Under the pieces are notes generated by a model. That model was not told the DNA's origin. It did not search any database and saw nothing but the letters and a program-made list of their open reading frames with translations. The translations under genes were made by a program, and so were the position numbers. From Chondrilla cf. caribensis (Eukaryota > Porifera > Demospongiae > Chondrillida > Chondrillidae), in the NCBI GenBank assembly GCA_964020155.1, contig OZ026548.1, positions 3,342,397-3,406,396 on the forward strand: a stretch of DNA of 64,000 nt, written 5' to 3'. Each line of letters starts with the position of its first letter. Position 1 is the stretch's first letter. Shown here piece after piece: positions 12,502 to 26,600 of the stretch.

Positions 12502-15500
12502 TGGTCCAGGCAGATGAGGGGAGTGGTCCTGGTAGATGAAGGGAGTGGTCCTGTCAGATGTGAGGAGTGGTCTGGTAGATGGGAGGAGTGGTCCTGGCAA
12601 ATGAGAGGAGTGGTCCGGGCAGATGAAGGGAGTGGTCCCGGTAGATGAGAGGAGTGGTCCTGGTAGATGGGAGGAGTGGTCCTGTCAGATGTGAGGAGTG
12701 GTCCTGGTAGATGGGAGGAGTGGTACTGGTAGATAGGAGGAGTGGTCCTGGCAAATGAGAGGAGTGGTCCTGGCAGATTGGAGGAGTGGTCCTGTCAGAT
12801 GTGAGGAGTGGTCTGGTAGATGGGAGGAGTGGTCCTGGCAGATGAGAGGAGTGGTCCAGGCAGAAGAGGGGAGTGGTCCTGGTAGATGAAAGGAGTGGTC
12901 CTGTCAGATGTGAGGAGTGGTCTGGTAGATGGGAGGAGTGGTCCTGGCAAATGAGAGGAGTGGTCCGGGCAGATGAAGGGAGTGGTCCCGGTAGATGAGA
13001 GGAGTGGTCCTGTCAGATGTGAGCAGTGGTCCTGGTAGATAGGAGGAGTGGTCCTGGCAAATGAGAGGAGTGGTCCTGACAGATTGGAGGAGTGGTCCTG
13101 TCAGATGTGAGGAGTGGTCTGGTAGATGGGAGGAGTGATCCTGGCAGATGAGAGGAGTGGTCCAGGCAGATGAGGGGAGTGGTCCGGGCGGATGAAAGGA
13201 GTGGTCCTGTCAGATGTGAGGAGTGGTCCTGGTAGATGGGAGGAGTGGTACTGGTAGATAGGGGGAGTGGTCCTGGCAAATGAGAGGAGTGATCCTGGCA
13301 GATGAGAGGAGTGGTCCTGTCAGATGTGAGGAGTGGTCATATCAGATGAAAGAAGTGGTCCTGGTAGATGGGAGGAGTGGTCCTGGCAGATGAGAGGAGT
13401 GGTCCATGGAGATGAAGGGAGTGGTCCTGTCAGATGTGAGGAGTGGTCTGGTAGATGGGAGGAGTGGTCCTAGCAAATGAGAGGAGTGGTCCTGGTAGAT
13501 GAGAGGAGTGGTCCTGGTAGTTGGGAAGAGTGGTCCTGGCAGATGAGAGGAGTGGTCCTGGCAGATGAAGGGAGTGGTCCTGTCAGATGTGAGGAGTGGT
13601 CCTGTCAGATGTGAGGAGTGGTCATATCAGATGAAAGAAGTGGTCCTGGTAGATGGGAGGAGTGGTCCTGGCAGATGAGAGGAGTGGTCCATGGAGATGA
13701 AGGGAGTGGTCCTGTCAGATGTGAGGAGTGGTCTGGTAGATGGGAGGAGTGGTCCTGGCAAATGAGAAGAGTGGTACTGGTAGTTGGGAAGAGTGGTCCT
13801 GGTAGATGTGAGGAGTGGTCCTGGTAGTTGGGAAGAGTGGTCCTGGCAGATGAGAGGAGTGGTCCTGGCAGACGAGGGGAGTGGTCCATGGAGATGAAGG
13901 CAGTGGTCCTGTCAAATGTGAGGAGTGGTCCTGGCAGATGAAGGGAGTGGTCCTGTCAGATGGGAGGAGTGGTCCTGGTAGATGGGAGGAGTGGTCCTGG
14001 CAGATGAAAGGAGTGGTCCTGGTAGATGAGAGGAGTGGTCCTGGCAGATGAAGGGAGTGGTCCGGTCAGATGTGAGGAGTGGTCCTGGTAGATGGGAGGA
14101 GTGGTCCTGGCAGATGAGAGGAGTGGTCCTGGTAGTTGGGAAGAGTGGTCCTGGCAGATGAGAGGAGTGGTCCAAGCAGATGAGGGAAGTGGTCCTGTCA
14201 GATGTGAGGAGTGGTCCTGGTAGATGGGAGGAGTGGTACTGGTAGATAGGAGGAGTGGTCCTGTCAAATGTGAGGAGTGGTCCTGGCAGATGGGAGGAGT
14301 GGTTCTATCAGATGAGAGGAGTGGTCCTGGTAGATGAGAGGAGTGGTCTTGGCAGATGAGAGGAGTGGTCCTGGCAGATGAAGGGAGTGGTCCTGTCAGA
14401 TGTGAGGAGTGGTCCTGGTAGATGGGAGGAGTGGTCCTGGCAGATGAGAGGAGTGGTACTGGTAGTTGGGAAGAATGGTCCTGGCGGATGAGAGGAGTGG
14501 TCCAAGCAGATGAGGGGAGTGGTCCTGTCAGATGTGAGGAGTGGTCCTGGTAGATGGGAGGAGTGGTCCTGGCAGATGAAAGGAGTGGTCCTGGTAGATG
14601 AGAGGAGTGGTCCTGGCAGATGAAGGGAGTGGTCCTATCAGATGAGAGGAGTGGTCCCGGTAGATCAGAGGAGTGGTCTCTGTAGATGAGAGGAGTGGTC
14701 CTGGCAAATGAGAGGAGTGGTCCTGGCAGATGGGAGGAGTGGTCCGGGCAGATGAGAGGAGTGGTCCTGGTAGATGAAGGGAGTGGTCTCGGTAGATGAG
14801 AGGAGTGGTCCCAGCAGACGAAAGGAGTGGTCCTAGTAGATGAGAGGAGTGGTCTCTGTAGATGAGAGGAGTGGTCCTGTCAGATGCGAGGAGTGGTCTG
14901 GTAGATGGGAGGAGTGGTCCTGGCAAATGAGAGGAGTGGTCCTGGCAGATGGGAGGAGTGGTCCTGTCAGATGTGAGGAGTGGTCTGGTAGATCAGAGGA
15001 GTGGTCCTGGCAGATGAGAGGAGTGGTCCTGGTAGATGGGAGGAGTGGTCCTGGCAGATGAGAGGAGTGGTACTGGTAGTTGGGAAGAATGGTCCTGGCG
15101 GATGAGAGGAGTGGTCCAAGCAGATGAGGGGAGTGGTCCTGTCAGATGTGAGGAGTGGTCCTGGTAGATGGGAGGAGTGGTCCTGGCAGATGAGAGGAGT
15201 GGTCCTGGTAGTTGGGAGGAGTGGTCCTGGCAGATGTGAGGAGTGGTCCTATCAGATGAGAGGAGTGGTCCCGGTAGATCAGAGGAGTGGTCTCTGTAGA
15301 TGAGAGGAGTGGTCCTGGCAAATGAGAGGAGTGGTCCTGGCAGATGGGAGGAGTGGTCCTGTCAGATGTGAGGAGTGGTCCTGGAAGATGAGAGGAGTGG
15401 TCCCGGTAGATCAGAGGAGTGGTCTCTGTAGATGAGAGGAGTGGTCCTGGTAGATGGGAGGAGTGGTCCCAGCAGACGAAAGGAGTGTTCCTGGTAGATG

Positions 15501-18500
15501 AGAGGAGTGGTCCGGGCAGATGAGAGGAGTGGTCCTGGTAGATGAAGGGAGTGGTCTCGGTAGATGAAAGGAGTGGTCCCAGCAGACGAAAGGAGTGGTC
15601 CTAGTAGATGAGAGGAGTGGTCTCTGTAGATGAGAGGAGTGGTCCTGTCAGATGTGAGGAGTGGTCTGGTAGATGGGAGGAGTGGTCCTGGCAAATGAGA
15701 GGAGTGGTCCTGGCAGATGGGAGGAGTGGTCCTGTCAGATGTGAGGAGTGGTCTGGTAGATCAGAGGAGTGGTCCTGGCAGATGAGAGGAGTGGTCCTGG
15801 CAGATGAGAGGAGTGGTCCTGGTAGATGGGAGGAGTGGTCCTGGCAAATGAGAGGAGTGGTCCTGGCAGATGGGAGGAGTGGTCTGGTAGATGAGAGGAG
15901 TGGTCCTGTCAGATGTGAGGAGTGGTCTGGTAGATGGGAGAAGTGGTCCTGGCAAATGAGAGGAGTGGTCCTGGCAGATTGGAGGAGTGGTCCTGGTAGA
16001 TGAGAGGAGTGGTCCTGGCAGATGAGAGGAGTGGTCCAGGCAGATGAGGGGAGTGGTCCGGGCGGATGAAAGGAGTGGTCCTGTCAGATGTGAGGAGTGG
16101 TCCTGGTAGATGGGAGGAGTGGTACTGGTAGATAGGGGGAGTGGTCCTGGCAAATGAGAGGAGTGATCCTGGCAGATGAGAGGAGTGGTCCTGTCAGATG
16201 TGAGGAGTGGTCATATCAGATGAAAGAAGTGGTCCTGGTAGATGGGAGGAGTGGTCCTGGCAGATGAGAGGAGTGGTCCATGGAGATGAAGGGAGTGGTC
16301 CTGTCAGATGTGAGGAGTGGTCTGGTAGATGGGAGGAGTGGTCCTAGCAAATGAGAGGAGTGGTCCTGGTAGATGAGAGGAGTGGTCCTGGTAGTTGGGA
16401 AGAGTGGTCCTGGCAGATGAGAGGAGTGGTCCTGGCAGATGAGAGGAGTGGTCCTGGTAGATGGGAGGAGTGGTCCTGGCAAATGAGAGGAGTGGTCCTG
16501 GCAGATGGGAGGAGTGGTCTGGTAGATGAGAGGAGTGGTCCTGTCAGATGTGAGGAGTGGTCTGGTAGATGGGAGAAGTGGTCCTGGCAAATGAGAGGAG
16601 TGGTCCTGGCAGATTGGAGGAGTGGTCCTGGTAGATGAGAGGAGTGGTCCTGGCAGATGAGAGGAGTGGTCCAGGCAGATGAGGGGAGTGGTCCGGGCGG
16701 ATGAAAGGAGTGGTCCTGTCAGATGTGAGGAGTGGTCCTGGTAGATGGGAGGAGTGGTACTGGTAGATAGGGGGAGTGGTCCTGGCAAATGAGAGGAGTG
16801 ATCCTGGCAGATGAGAGGAGTGGTCCTGTCAGATGTGAGGAGTGGTCATATCAGATGAAAGAAGTGGTCCTGGTAGATGGGAGGAGTGGTCCTGGCAGAT
16901 GAGAGGAGTGGTCCATGGAGATGAAGGGAGTGGTCCTGTCAGATGTGAGGAGTGGTCTGGTAGATGGGAGGAGTGGTCCTAGCAAATGAGAGGAGTGGTC
17001 CTGGTAGATGAGAGGAGTGGTCCTGGTAGTTGGGAAGAGTGGTCCTGGCAGATGAGAGGAGTGGTCCTGGCAGATGAAGGGAGTGGTCCTGTCAGATGTG
17101 AGGAGTGGTCCTGTCAGATGTGAGGAGTGGTCATATCAGATGAAAGAAGTGGTCCTGGTAGATGGGAGGAGTGGTCCTGGCAGATGAGAGGAGTGGTCCA
17201 TGGAGATGAAGGGAGTGGTCCTGTCAGATGTGAGGAGTGGTCTGGTAGATGGGAGGAGTGGTCCTGGCAAATGAGAAGAGTGGTACTGGTAGTTGGGAAG
17301 AGTGGTCCTGGTAGATGTGAGGAGTGGTCCTGGTAGTTGGGAAGAGTGGTCCTGGCAGATGAGAGGAGTGGTCCTGGCAGACGAGGGGAGTGGTCCATGG
17401 AGATGAAGGCAGTGGTCCTGTCAAATGTGAGGAGTGGTCCTGGCAGATGAAGGGAGTGGTCCTGTTAGATGGGAGGAGTGGTCCTGGTAGATGGGAGGAG
17501 TGGTCCTGGCAGATGAAAGGAGTGGTCCTGGTAGATGAGAGGAGTGGTCCTGGCAGATGAAGGGAGTGGTCCGGTCAGATGTGAGGAGTGGTCCTGGTAG
17601 ATGGGAGGAGTGGTCCTGGCAGATGAGAGGAGTGGTCCTGGTAGTTGGGAAGAGTGGTCCTGGCAGATGAGAGGAGTGGTCCAAGCAGATGAGGGAAGTG
17701 GTCCTGTCAGATGTGAGGAGTGGTCCTGGTAGATGGGAGGAGTGGTACTGGTAGATAGGAGGAGTGGTCCTGTCAAATGTGAGGAGTGGTCCTGGCAGAT
17801 GGGAGGAGTGGTTCTATCAGATGAGAGGAGTGGTCCTGGTAGATGAGAGGAGTGGTCTTGGCAGATGAGAGGAGTGGTCCTGGCAGATGAAGGGAGTGGT
17901 CCTGTCAGATGTGAGGAGTGGTCCTGGCAGATGAGAGGAGTGGTACTGGTAGTTGGGAAGAATGGTCCTGGCGGATGAGAGGAGTGGTCCAAGCAGATGA
18001 GGGGAGTGGTCCTGTCAGATGTGAGGAGTGGTCCTGGTAGATGGGAGGAGTGGTCCTGGCAGATGAGAGGAGTGGTCCTGGTAGTTGGGAGGAGTGGTCC
18101 TGGCAGATGTGAGGAGTGGTCCTATCAGATGAGAGGAGTGGTCCCGGTAGATCAGAGGAGTGGTCTCTGTAGATGAGAGGAGTGGTCCTGGCAAATGAGA
18201 GGAGTGGTCCTGGCAGATGGGAGGAGTGGTCCTGTCAGATGTGAGGAGTGGTCCTGGAAGATGAGAGGAGTGGTCCCGGTAGATCAGAGGAGTGGTCTCT
18301 GTAGATGAGAGGAGTGGTCCTGGTAGATGGGAGGAGTGGTCCCAGCAGACGAAAGGAGTGTTCCTGGTAGATGAGAGGAGTGGTCCGGGCAGATGAGAGG
18401 AGTGGTCCTGGTAGATGAAGGGAGTGGTCTCTGTAGATGAGAGGAGTGGTCCCAGCAGACGAAAGGAGTGGTCCTAGTAGATGAGAGGAGTGGTCTCTGT

Positions 18501-20187
18501 AGATGAGAGGAGTGGTCCTGTCAGATGTGAGGAGTGGTCTGGTAGATGGGAGGAGTGGTCCTGGCAAATGAGAGGAGTGGTCCTGGCAGATGGGAGGAGT
18601 GGTCCTGTCAGATGTGAGGAGTGGTCTGGTAGATCAGAGGAGTGGTCCTGGCAGATGAGAGGAGTGGTCCTGGTAGATGGGAGGAGTGGTCCTGGCAGAT
18701 GAGAGGAGTGGTACTGGTAGTTGGGAAGAATGGTCCTGGCGGATGAGAGGAGTGGTCCAAGCAGATGAGGGGAGTGGTCCTGTCAGATGTGAGGAGTGGT
18801 CCTGGTAGATGGGAGGAGTGGTCCTGGCAGATGAGAGGAGTGGTCCTGGTAGTTGGGAGGAGTGGTCCTGGCAGATGTGAGGAGTGATCCTATCAGATGA
18901 GAGGAGTGGTCCCGGTAGATCAGAGGAGTGGTCTCTGTTGATGAGAGGAGTGGTCCTGGCAAATGAGAGGAGTGGTCCTGGCAGATGGGAGGAGTGGTCC
19001 TGTCAGATGTGAGGAGTGGTCCTGGAAGATGAGAGGAGTGGTCCCGGTAGATCAGAGGAGTGGTCTCTGTAGATGAGAGGAGTGGTCCTGGTAGATGGGA
19101 GGAGTGGTCCCAGCAGACGAAAGGAGTGTTCCTGGTAGATGAGAGGAGTGGTCCGGGCAGATGAGAGGAGTGGTCCTGGTAGATGAGAGGAGTGGTCTCT
19201 GTAGATGAGAGGAGTGGTCCTGTCAGATGTGAGGAGTGGTCTGGTAGATGGGAGGAGTGGTCCTGGCAAATGAGAGGAGTGGTCCTGGCAGATGGGAGGA
19301 GTGGTCCTGTCAGATGTGAGGAGTGGTCTGGTAGATCAGAGGAGTGGTCCTGGCAGATGAGAGGAGTGGTCCTGGCAGATGAGAGGAGTGGTCCTGGTAG
19401 ATGGGAGGAGTGGTCCTGGCAAATGAGAGGAGTGGTCCTGGCAGATGGGAGGAGTGGTCTGGTAGATGAGAGGAGTGGTCCTGTCAGATGTGAGGAGTGG
19501 TCTGGTAGATGGGAGAAGTGGTCCTGGCAAATGAGAGGAGTGGTCCTGGTAGATGAGAGGAGTGGTCCTGGTAGATGGGAGGAGTGGTCCGGGCAGATGA
19601 GAGGAGTGGTCCAGGCAGATGAGGGGAGTGGTCTGGGCAGATGAAAGGAGTGGTCCTGGCAGATGGGAGGAGTGGTCCAGGCAGACGAGAGGAGTGGTCC
19701 ATGGAGATGAAGGGAGTGGTCCTGTCAGATGTGTGGAGTGGTCTGGTAGATGGGAGGAGTGGTCCTATCAGATGAGAGGAGTGGTCCTGGCAGATGGGAG
19801 GAGTGGTCCTGTCAGATGCGAGGAGTGGTCTGGTAGATCAGAGGAGTGGTCTCTGTAGATGAGATGAGTTGTCCTGGCAGATGAGAGGAGTGGTCCTGGT
19901 AGATGGGAGGAGTGGTCCTGGCAGATGGGAGGAGTGGTCCATGGAGATGAAGGCAGTGGTCCTGTCAGATGTGAGGAGTGGTCCTGGCAGATGAGAGGAG
20001 TGGTCCAGGCAGATGAGGGGAGTGGTCCTGTCAGATGTGAGGAGTGGTCCTATCAGATGAGAGGAGTGGTCCCGGTAGATGGGAGGAGTGGTCCATGGAG
20101 ATGAAGGCAGTGGTCCTGTCAGATGTGAGGAGTGGTCCTGTCAGATGAGAGGAGTGGTCCAGGCAGATAAGATGAGTGGTCCTGGAA
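12502..20187. repeat. 22-bp GA-rich minisatellite, about 350 units (copy A)
   Basis: The unit is close to GGAGTGGTCCTGGCAGATGA plus GA, repeated for about 7.7 kb. Main variants are CTGTCAGATGTG, CTGGTAGATGGG, CTGGCAAATGAG, CCAGCAGACGAA and a 21-bp form with TCTGGTAG. Long internal duplications are visible: blocks near 13,605-14,175 recur at 17,114-17,684 (shift 3,509), and blocks near 15,362-15,830 recur at 18,235-18,700 (shift 2,873). Because 22 bp is one more than a multiple of three, the minus strand shows long open frames; these are by-products. The array sits just 3' of the ankyrin gene. Confidence 0.97.
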
Positions 20188-20327
20188 AGTTAGCAGGTGT
20201 GGTACTCCTAAAGGAGAAGGTTTACGTCTAACAGATGAAAAGGCTTGGTATGACAGATGAAAGTGTAGTATGGCAGAGCAGTGGATGTACTCCTGGTAGG
20301 TTATTGGGTGTGGTCCTGACTTAGGGA

Positions 20328-20568
20328 TCACAAACATTCTGTTGGACTTATATACCAGGTAAGATCTTCATCTGTATCTGGTGGGTTAGGTGGGTCCAGT
20401 GGTTGGATCAGTCGAGGTGGGTTGAGTAGTAACACCAAATGGGGAATCCCCTTATTCTGCAGGAATAAGAGATAATAGTATAAATACCTCATATGTCTTG
20501 TGTGATCTAACATATAAGCCACAAAATAATACACAATACACAAGATGTACAATGAAATACAACATGCA

Positions 20569-20632
<64 letters not shown>

Positions 20633-23600
20633 GTGGGTGAAGATGGCAAGGGGCCACTCCATGAATGAGGAAAGTGGTAAACTTCAAGTTTAGAGACAAT
20701 TGTCGAACTGTATCACCAATATCACAGATGAGTACATGTGAATATGGAAACAAATAGATGTAGTGAGTTTGGGGATACATGTACAAATGAATAAATACAT
20801 TTAAGCACACGATTCAAACATATACACTCTACAATGCATTGTACAGTACATTTATGAATCCAATAAGGACCCGACCACATTCATACCCATGAACACTTAC
20901 TGGTCAGGAGGTCCAATTCCTCCTTCATAGCTCTCCCGAGCCCACTCATCTTAGGGTAGCCGGCTATGCTCCTCATCACATCACACAGTTTACTGATACT
21001 GTCGGGATCAGCATGCTTCTGGAGGTGGAGGAGAAGCTTCTCGTTTCCTTTCCTCACACTGCAGTGGTCAATATCATAAGCAACATCTTCAGAGATGACT
21101 TCCTTGATTTCCAGTCTTGACACAATAGCGTATGAGTCAACATCATGGAGGAACCTTTCACTGAACTTGTTCATGAAAGCCTTAGAGTCAAATACTCCAC
21201 CTGCACACAAGAAAGGATATGTTCTGCCATATGTTATGCACTAACAGTTCACGCTTTCCGTAAACGTAAATAGCGGATCCGTTAACTAAAACACTAACAC
21301 TAAACGAAATTATCATTACCAAATTTACGTAATGTATGTACAGTACACCCTTACATGCATTTGTACACAAGCGTGCACACATGTACACACACACACATGC
21401 ACACACAAACATACACACCTTGAAGACTTCTTTTCATATGCAATGTCCTCTGCATCACAGGGGACTGGGTCTTGTCCTGTAACAAAGTATTACAAAAGGT
21501 GATGAATTCCCATTTCTAGTGCAGTCATCTCCAGAAATACATAACACACATAGTCACACTTACGTACTTGTGAAGATGCTAGTTCTTCTACAATCTTGGC
21601 TGTGATGTCATCAACAGTTTTCTTTGTCTCAAAGTGCCCGATGGCATCAAGTAGGGTCTTCCATGTCACCTGGCTGCCATGTTTCAACCAGTGCTTCAAC
21701 ATGGAGTAGTAAGCCTTGTCATCACTTGGAGCTTCCTCACTAAGTCTGTCCAGTTCACCCTCATCTGCCTCCAAGAGATTTCCCACTCTTTCCCATTTGT
21801 CTTTGTGTTGTAGTTTGGACAGAACATGCTTGTCTATGAGTGAACGACTGGGTCTTCCTCCCATGATCCTGTTGGCATCACTAATTTCTTCCCCTCCCAC
21901 TAACTTGTAATCCACAATAGACAAGATTCTCAAAGTGGCTTCTTTACCTGCTTCACCGCAATCAATCAGCTCTTTCACAGCCAGGAAAGCACCTATGTAC
22001 TTCTGTTCCATCTGTTTTGGTAGGTTGGCCCACAGACCAGGTCCACCACCTGCTCTCTCAATCATACTGGCAATGTCGTGAAAGTCAAACTGACGAGCTA
22101 TGTCCAGTGGACTCAGACCATTAGGAAAGAGCTCGTTAACTGTATACTTTGTAGATGAATGAGAGATTAGCTTGTCTATGAAGACTTTGTAGTCCTTGGC
22201 ACCTCTCTTGATACTACTTCCCCCAGAGCAATTCATTAAGACCTTGCATGTTATCAAAGAAATGTGCAGTGGAGAGAGAGGACATTCATCTTGTAAATGA
22301 AGCTGTTGAAAGATATCAAGAACCTTTCGAAAAGGGAATTCGTTACACAAAACACTATTTGTCATCAACCATGTTTGATGGGCTGCTTCAGTGAACATAC
22401 TCTCATCTCTGGAAAGTGTTGTTATCACCAGTGGATCACCTGTGAAGGAACCTAAAATCAAGAGCTTACAAGGATCAAGAAGATTCCTATTCTTGAGAGA
22501 GAGAATGGATTCTCTGATGCTATCTCCAAGGTCATTGAACCCACAGGACTCACATAGTTCGTGCAATTTATTCATCTGTCCGCACATTACAGCTTCTTCA
22601 AACATGGAAAGACCATAATCGTTTTGAGTAGTAAAATTACAATGTTTAGAAATCAAATATTTCACAATTTCCACATGGCCTTCTCCAGCTGCCCACATTA
22701 GAGGAGTCAGACCCATAGGATCACAGCAATCAAGAGGATTATTATCAGGTACACATACCAGTTGATTAGGTGAATCTACCTCTGATTCAGTGGCCATTGG
22801 GTGTTGTGGATTATATTGCTCATATATTGCATCTGATAATACTGACATTACTTGTACAGAACCACTAAAAACTGCCTGATGTAGAGGAGTTCCAAAAACA
22901 CCTGCCATTATGTCTGGATTAGCTCCCAGCCTCAGCAATTCATGCACTGCTTCCAGTTTCCCATTACGTGCTGCTGAGTGGAGTGGAGTGTAGCCATCAG
23001 CATCTTCTCTATTGACATCCAAACCACATTCTACCAACCAACCTACTAATTCAACATGACCACCTTGGGCAGCAAAATGTAGGACACTTTGACCACTACT
23101 GCTCACCACATCAATTGTACAACCTTCATCCAGTAAAACTGACATTACCTTCTTGTGACCACCAAATGCAGCCTGATGTAGTGGAGTACCGTAAGTTCCA
23201 GCAACCTTTGTCATTGATGCCTTTCCACCTAATCTCAGCAATTCATGCACTGCTTCCAGTTTGCCTGTAGCAGCTGCTGAGTGGAGGGGAGTGGAGCCAT
23301 CAGCATCTCCTCTATTGACATCCAAACCACATTCTACCAACCAACCTACTAATTCAACATGACCACCTTGGGCAGCAAAATGTAGGACACTTTGACCACT
23401 ACTGCTCACCACATCAATTGTACAGCCTTCATCCAGTAAAACTGACATTACCTTCTTGTGACCACTCAATGCAGCCTGATGTAGTGGAGTACCGTAAGTT
23501 CCAGCAACCTTTGTCATTGATGCCTTTCCACCCAATCTCAGCAATTCATGCACTGATTCCAGTTTGCCTGCAGCAGCTGCTGAATGGATAGGAGTGTAGC

Positions 23601-26600
23601 CATCAGCATCTTCTCCATTGACATTCAAACCACATTCTACCAACCAACCTACTAATTCAACATGACCACCGTCAGCAGCAAAATGTAGGACACTTTCACC
23701 ACTACTGCTCACCACATCAATTGTACAACCTTCATCCAGTAAAACTGACATTACCTTCTTGTGACCACCCAATGCAGCCTGATGTAGTGGAGTACCGTAA
23801 GTTCCAGCAACCTTTGTCATTGATGCCTTTCCACCTAATCTCAGCAATTCATGCACTGCTTCCAGTTTGCCTTCACCAGCTGCTGAGTGGAGGGGAGTGG
23901 AGCCATCAGCATCTCCTCTATTGACATCCAAACCACATTCTAACAACCAACCTACTAATTCAACATGGCCACCTTGGGCAGCGGAATGTAGGACACTTCC
24001 ACCTCTACTGTTCACCACATCAATTGTACAGCCTTCATCCAGTAAAACTGACATTACCTTCTTGTGACCACCCAATGCAGCCTGATGTAGTGGAGTACCG
24101 TAAGTTCCAGCAACCTTTGTCATTGATGCCTTTCCACCCAATCTCAGTAATTCATGTACTGCTTCCAGTTTGCCTTCACCAGCTGCTGAATGGAGGGGAG
24201 TGTTGCCATCAGCATCTTCTCTATTGACATCCAAACCACATTCTACCAACCAACCTACTAATTCAACATGACCACCTGCGGCAGCAAAATGTAGGACACT
24301 TTCACCACTACTGCTCACTACATCAATGGGACAACCTTCATCCAATAAAACTGACATTGCCTTCTTGTGACCACCAAATGCAGCCTGATGTAGTGGAGTC
24401 CCGTAAGTACCAGCAACCTTTGTCATTGATGCCTTTCCACCCAATCTCAGCAATTCATGTACTGCTTCTAGTTTGCCTGCAGCAGCTGCTGAGTGGAGGG
24501 GAGTGTAGCCATTAGCATCTTCTCCATTGACATCCAAACCACATTCTACCAACCAACCTACTAATTCAACATGACCACCTTCGGCAGCAGCATGTAGGAC
24601 ACTTTGACCACTACTGCTCACTACATCAATCGGACAACCTTCATCCAATAAAACTGACATTACCTTCTTGTGACCACCAAATGCAGCCAGATGTAGTGGA
24701 GTCCCGTAAGTACCAGCAACCTCTGTCATTGATGCCTTTCCACCCAACCTCAGTAATTCATGCACTGCTTCCAGTTTGCCTGTAGCAGCTGCTGAGTGGA
24801 GGGGAGTGTAGCCATCAGCATCTTCTCTATTGACATCCAAACCACATTCTACCAACCAACCTACTAATTCAACATGGCCACCTTGGGCAGCGGAATGTAG
24901 GACACTTCCACCTCTACTGTTCACCACATCAATCGGACAACCTTCATCCAGTAAAACTGACATTACCTTCTTGTGACCACCAAATGCAGCCTGATGTAGT
25001 GGAGTCCCGTAACTACCAGCAACCTTTGTCATCGATGCCTTTCCACCCAATCTCAGCAATTCATGCACTGCTTCCAGTCTGCCTGTACGCGCTGCTGAAT
25101 GGAGGGGAGTGTAGTCATCAGCATCTTCTCTATTGACATCCAAACCACATTCTACCAACCAACCTACTAATTCAACATGACCACCTTGAGCAGCAAAATG
25201 TAGGACACTTCTACCTCTACTGCTCACTACATCAATCGGACAACCTTCATTCAGTAAAACTGACATTACCTTCTTGTGACCACCAAATGCAGCCCGATGT
25301 AGTGGAGTCCCGTAGGTACCAGCAACCTTTGTCATCGATGCCTTTCCACCCAATCTCAGCAATTCATACACTGCTCCTAGGTTGCCTTCAGCAGATGCTG
25401 AGTGGAGGGGAGTATAGCCATCATTAGCTTGTACATCAGCAGAAACTCCTCTGGCAATCAGTTCTCTAATCACTTCAACATGTCCTCCTTCTGCTGCTCT
25501 ATGGAGGGCAGTATATCCACGACCATCTGCTACATCCACTGGACATCCATGTTCTAATAATGTTAACACAGTCTGCATATCACCAAGGTAGGATGACTGG
25601 AACAGCAAATCATGGACAGTCTCATCATCTAGTGCTGCTATAAACTCTAGTCTTGTTCCTTTTTCATCTGAAACCTCTTCTCTCTGCTCACACTCAACAG
25701 CCTCCACTCCACCATACTTCAACAGTTCTTCCAGTGCTAAATAGTTCTCACACATCACTGCCCTTTTCAATGGAGTATTACCTTCATAATCTAAATAGTT
25801 AACATTGCTACCTAGATCAACCAGGACACCTATAAGAGCCACTCCCCCACTTGTTGCAGCATGATGTAAGGGAGTGCGGCCATGTCTGTCAACTGGATCG
25901 ATACAGCAACCTTTCTCGTGGAGAAGTTTTATCACCTCAACCTGTCCATGTGATGCAGCATGATGGAGAATGGAACAACCCTCTTCATCAGTCAGGTCGG
26001 GTGATAATCCTAAATCGAGGTAATTCTTCACCAGTACAATGTTCCCAGATTGGGCAGCTTCAAATACATCACTGTCATCATCTACATCATAGTCTACTTT
26101 GCCCTTCAGTTCTTGATTCACTTCTTCCATTCCAGAGTCTTGTGGTGGACAGTCACTCTCTGAGATACCGTTTCCATCTGGTTGTAGTTCTTCAACATGC
26201 ACTCTTCCTTCATGTACACCTTCTGTAGTGAACTGTACACTACTCACAATACAGTGGGATTCCACTGCCTGTTCACCACCCATAATACAGTGGGATTCTA
26301 TTAAATTTTCGTGTTTACAGCTCACAGTACCATGGGATACTACTTCCTGCCCACCCCTAACAGTACTGCTGGATTGTTGGATTGCTTGATCACCACTGAC
26401 AGTACTGTTGAATTCCACTTCCTGTTCACCACTCATGGTACTGTGGGGTTCTTCTTGTTCACCATGGAATTCTACTTCCTGTTCCCCACTTGTAGTATCG
26501 TAAGATTCTATTTCCTGTTTACCACTTGCAGTACCATGTGATACTACTTCCTGTTCACCCCCATATTTTAAATTCACAGCATCTGCTATGGCTTCATCAC

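Noticed and set aside
12554..19702. Many long open frames (up to 190 residues, PGPLLSSARTTPLICQDHSS-type) in the minisatellite
   Set aside because: A 22-bp repeat without stop codons is open in several frames at once on both strands. No splice context or codon constraint was seen, so these are repeat artefacts.
12502..20187. CRISPR array
   Set aside because: Units are contiguous at 22 bp with no unique spacers, and the setting is eukaryotic.
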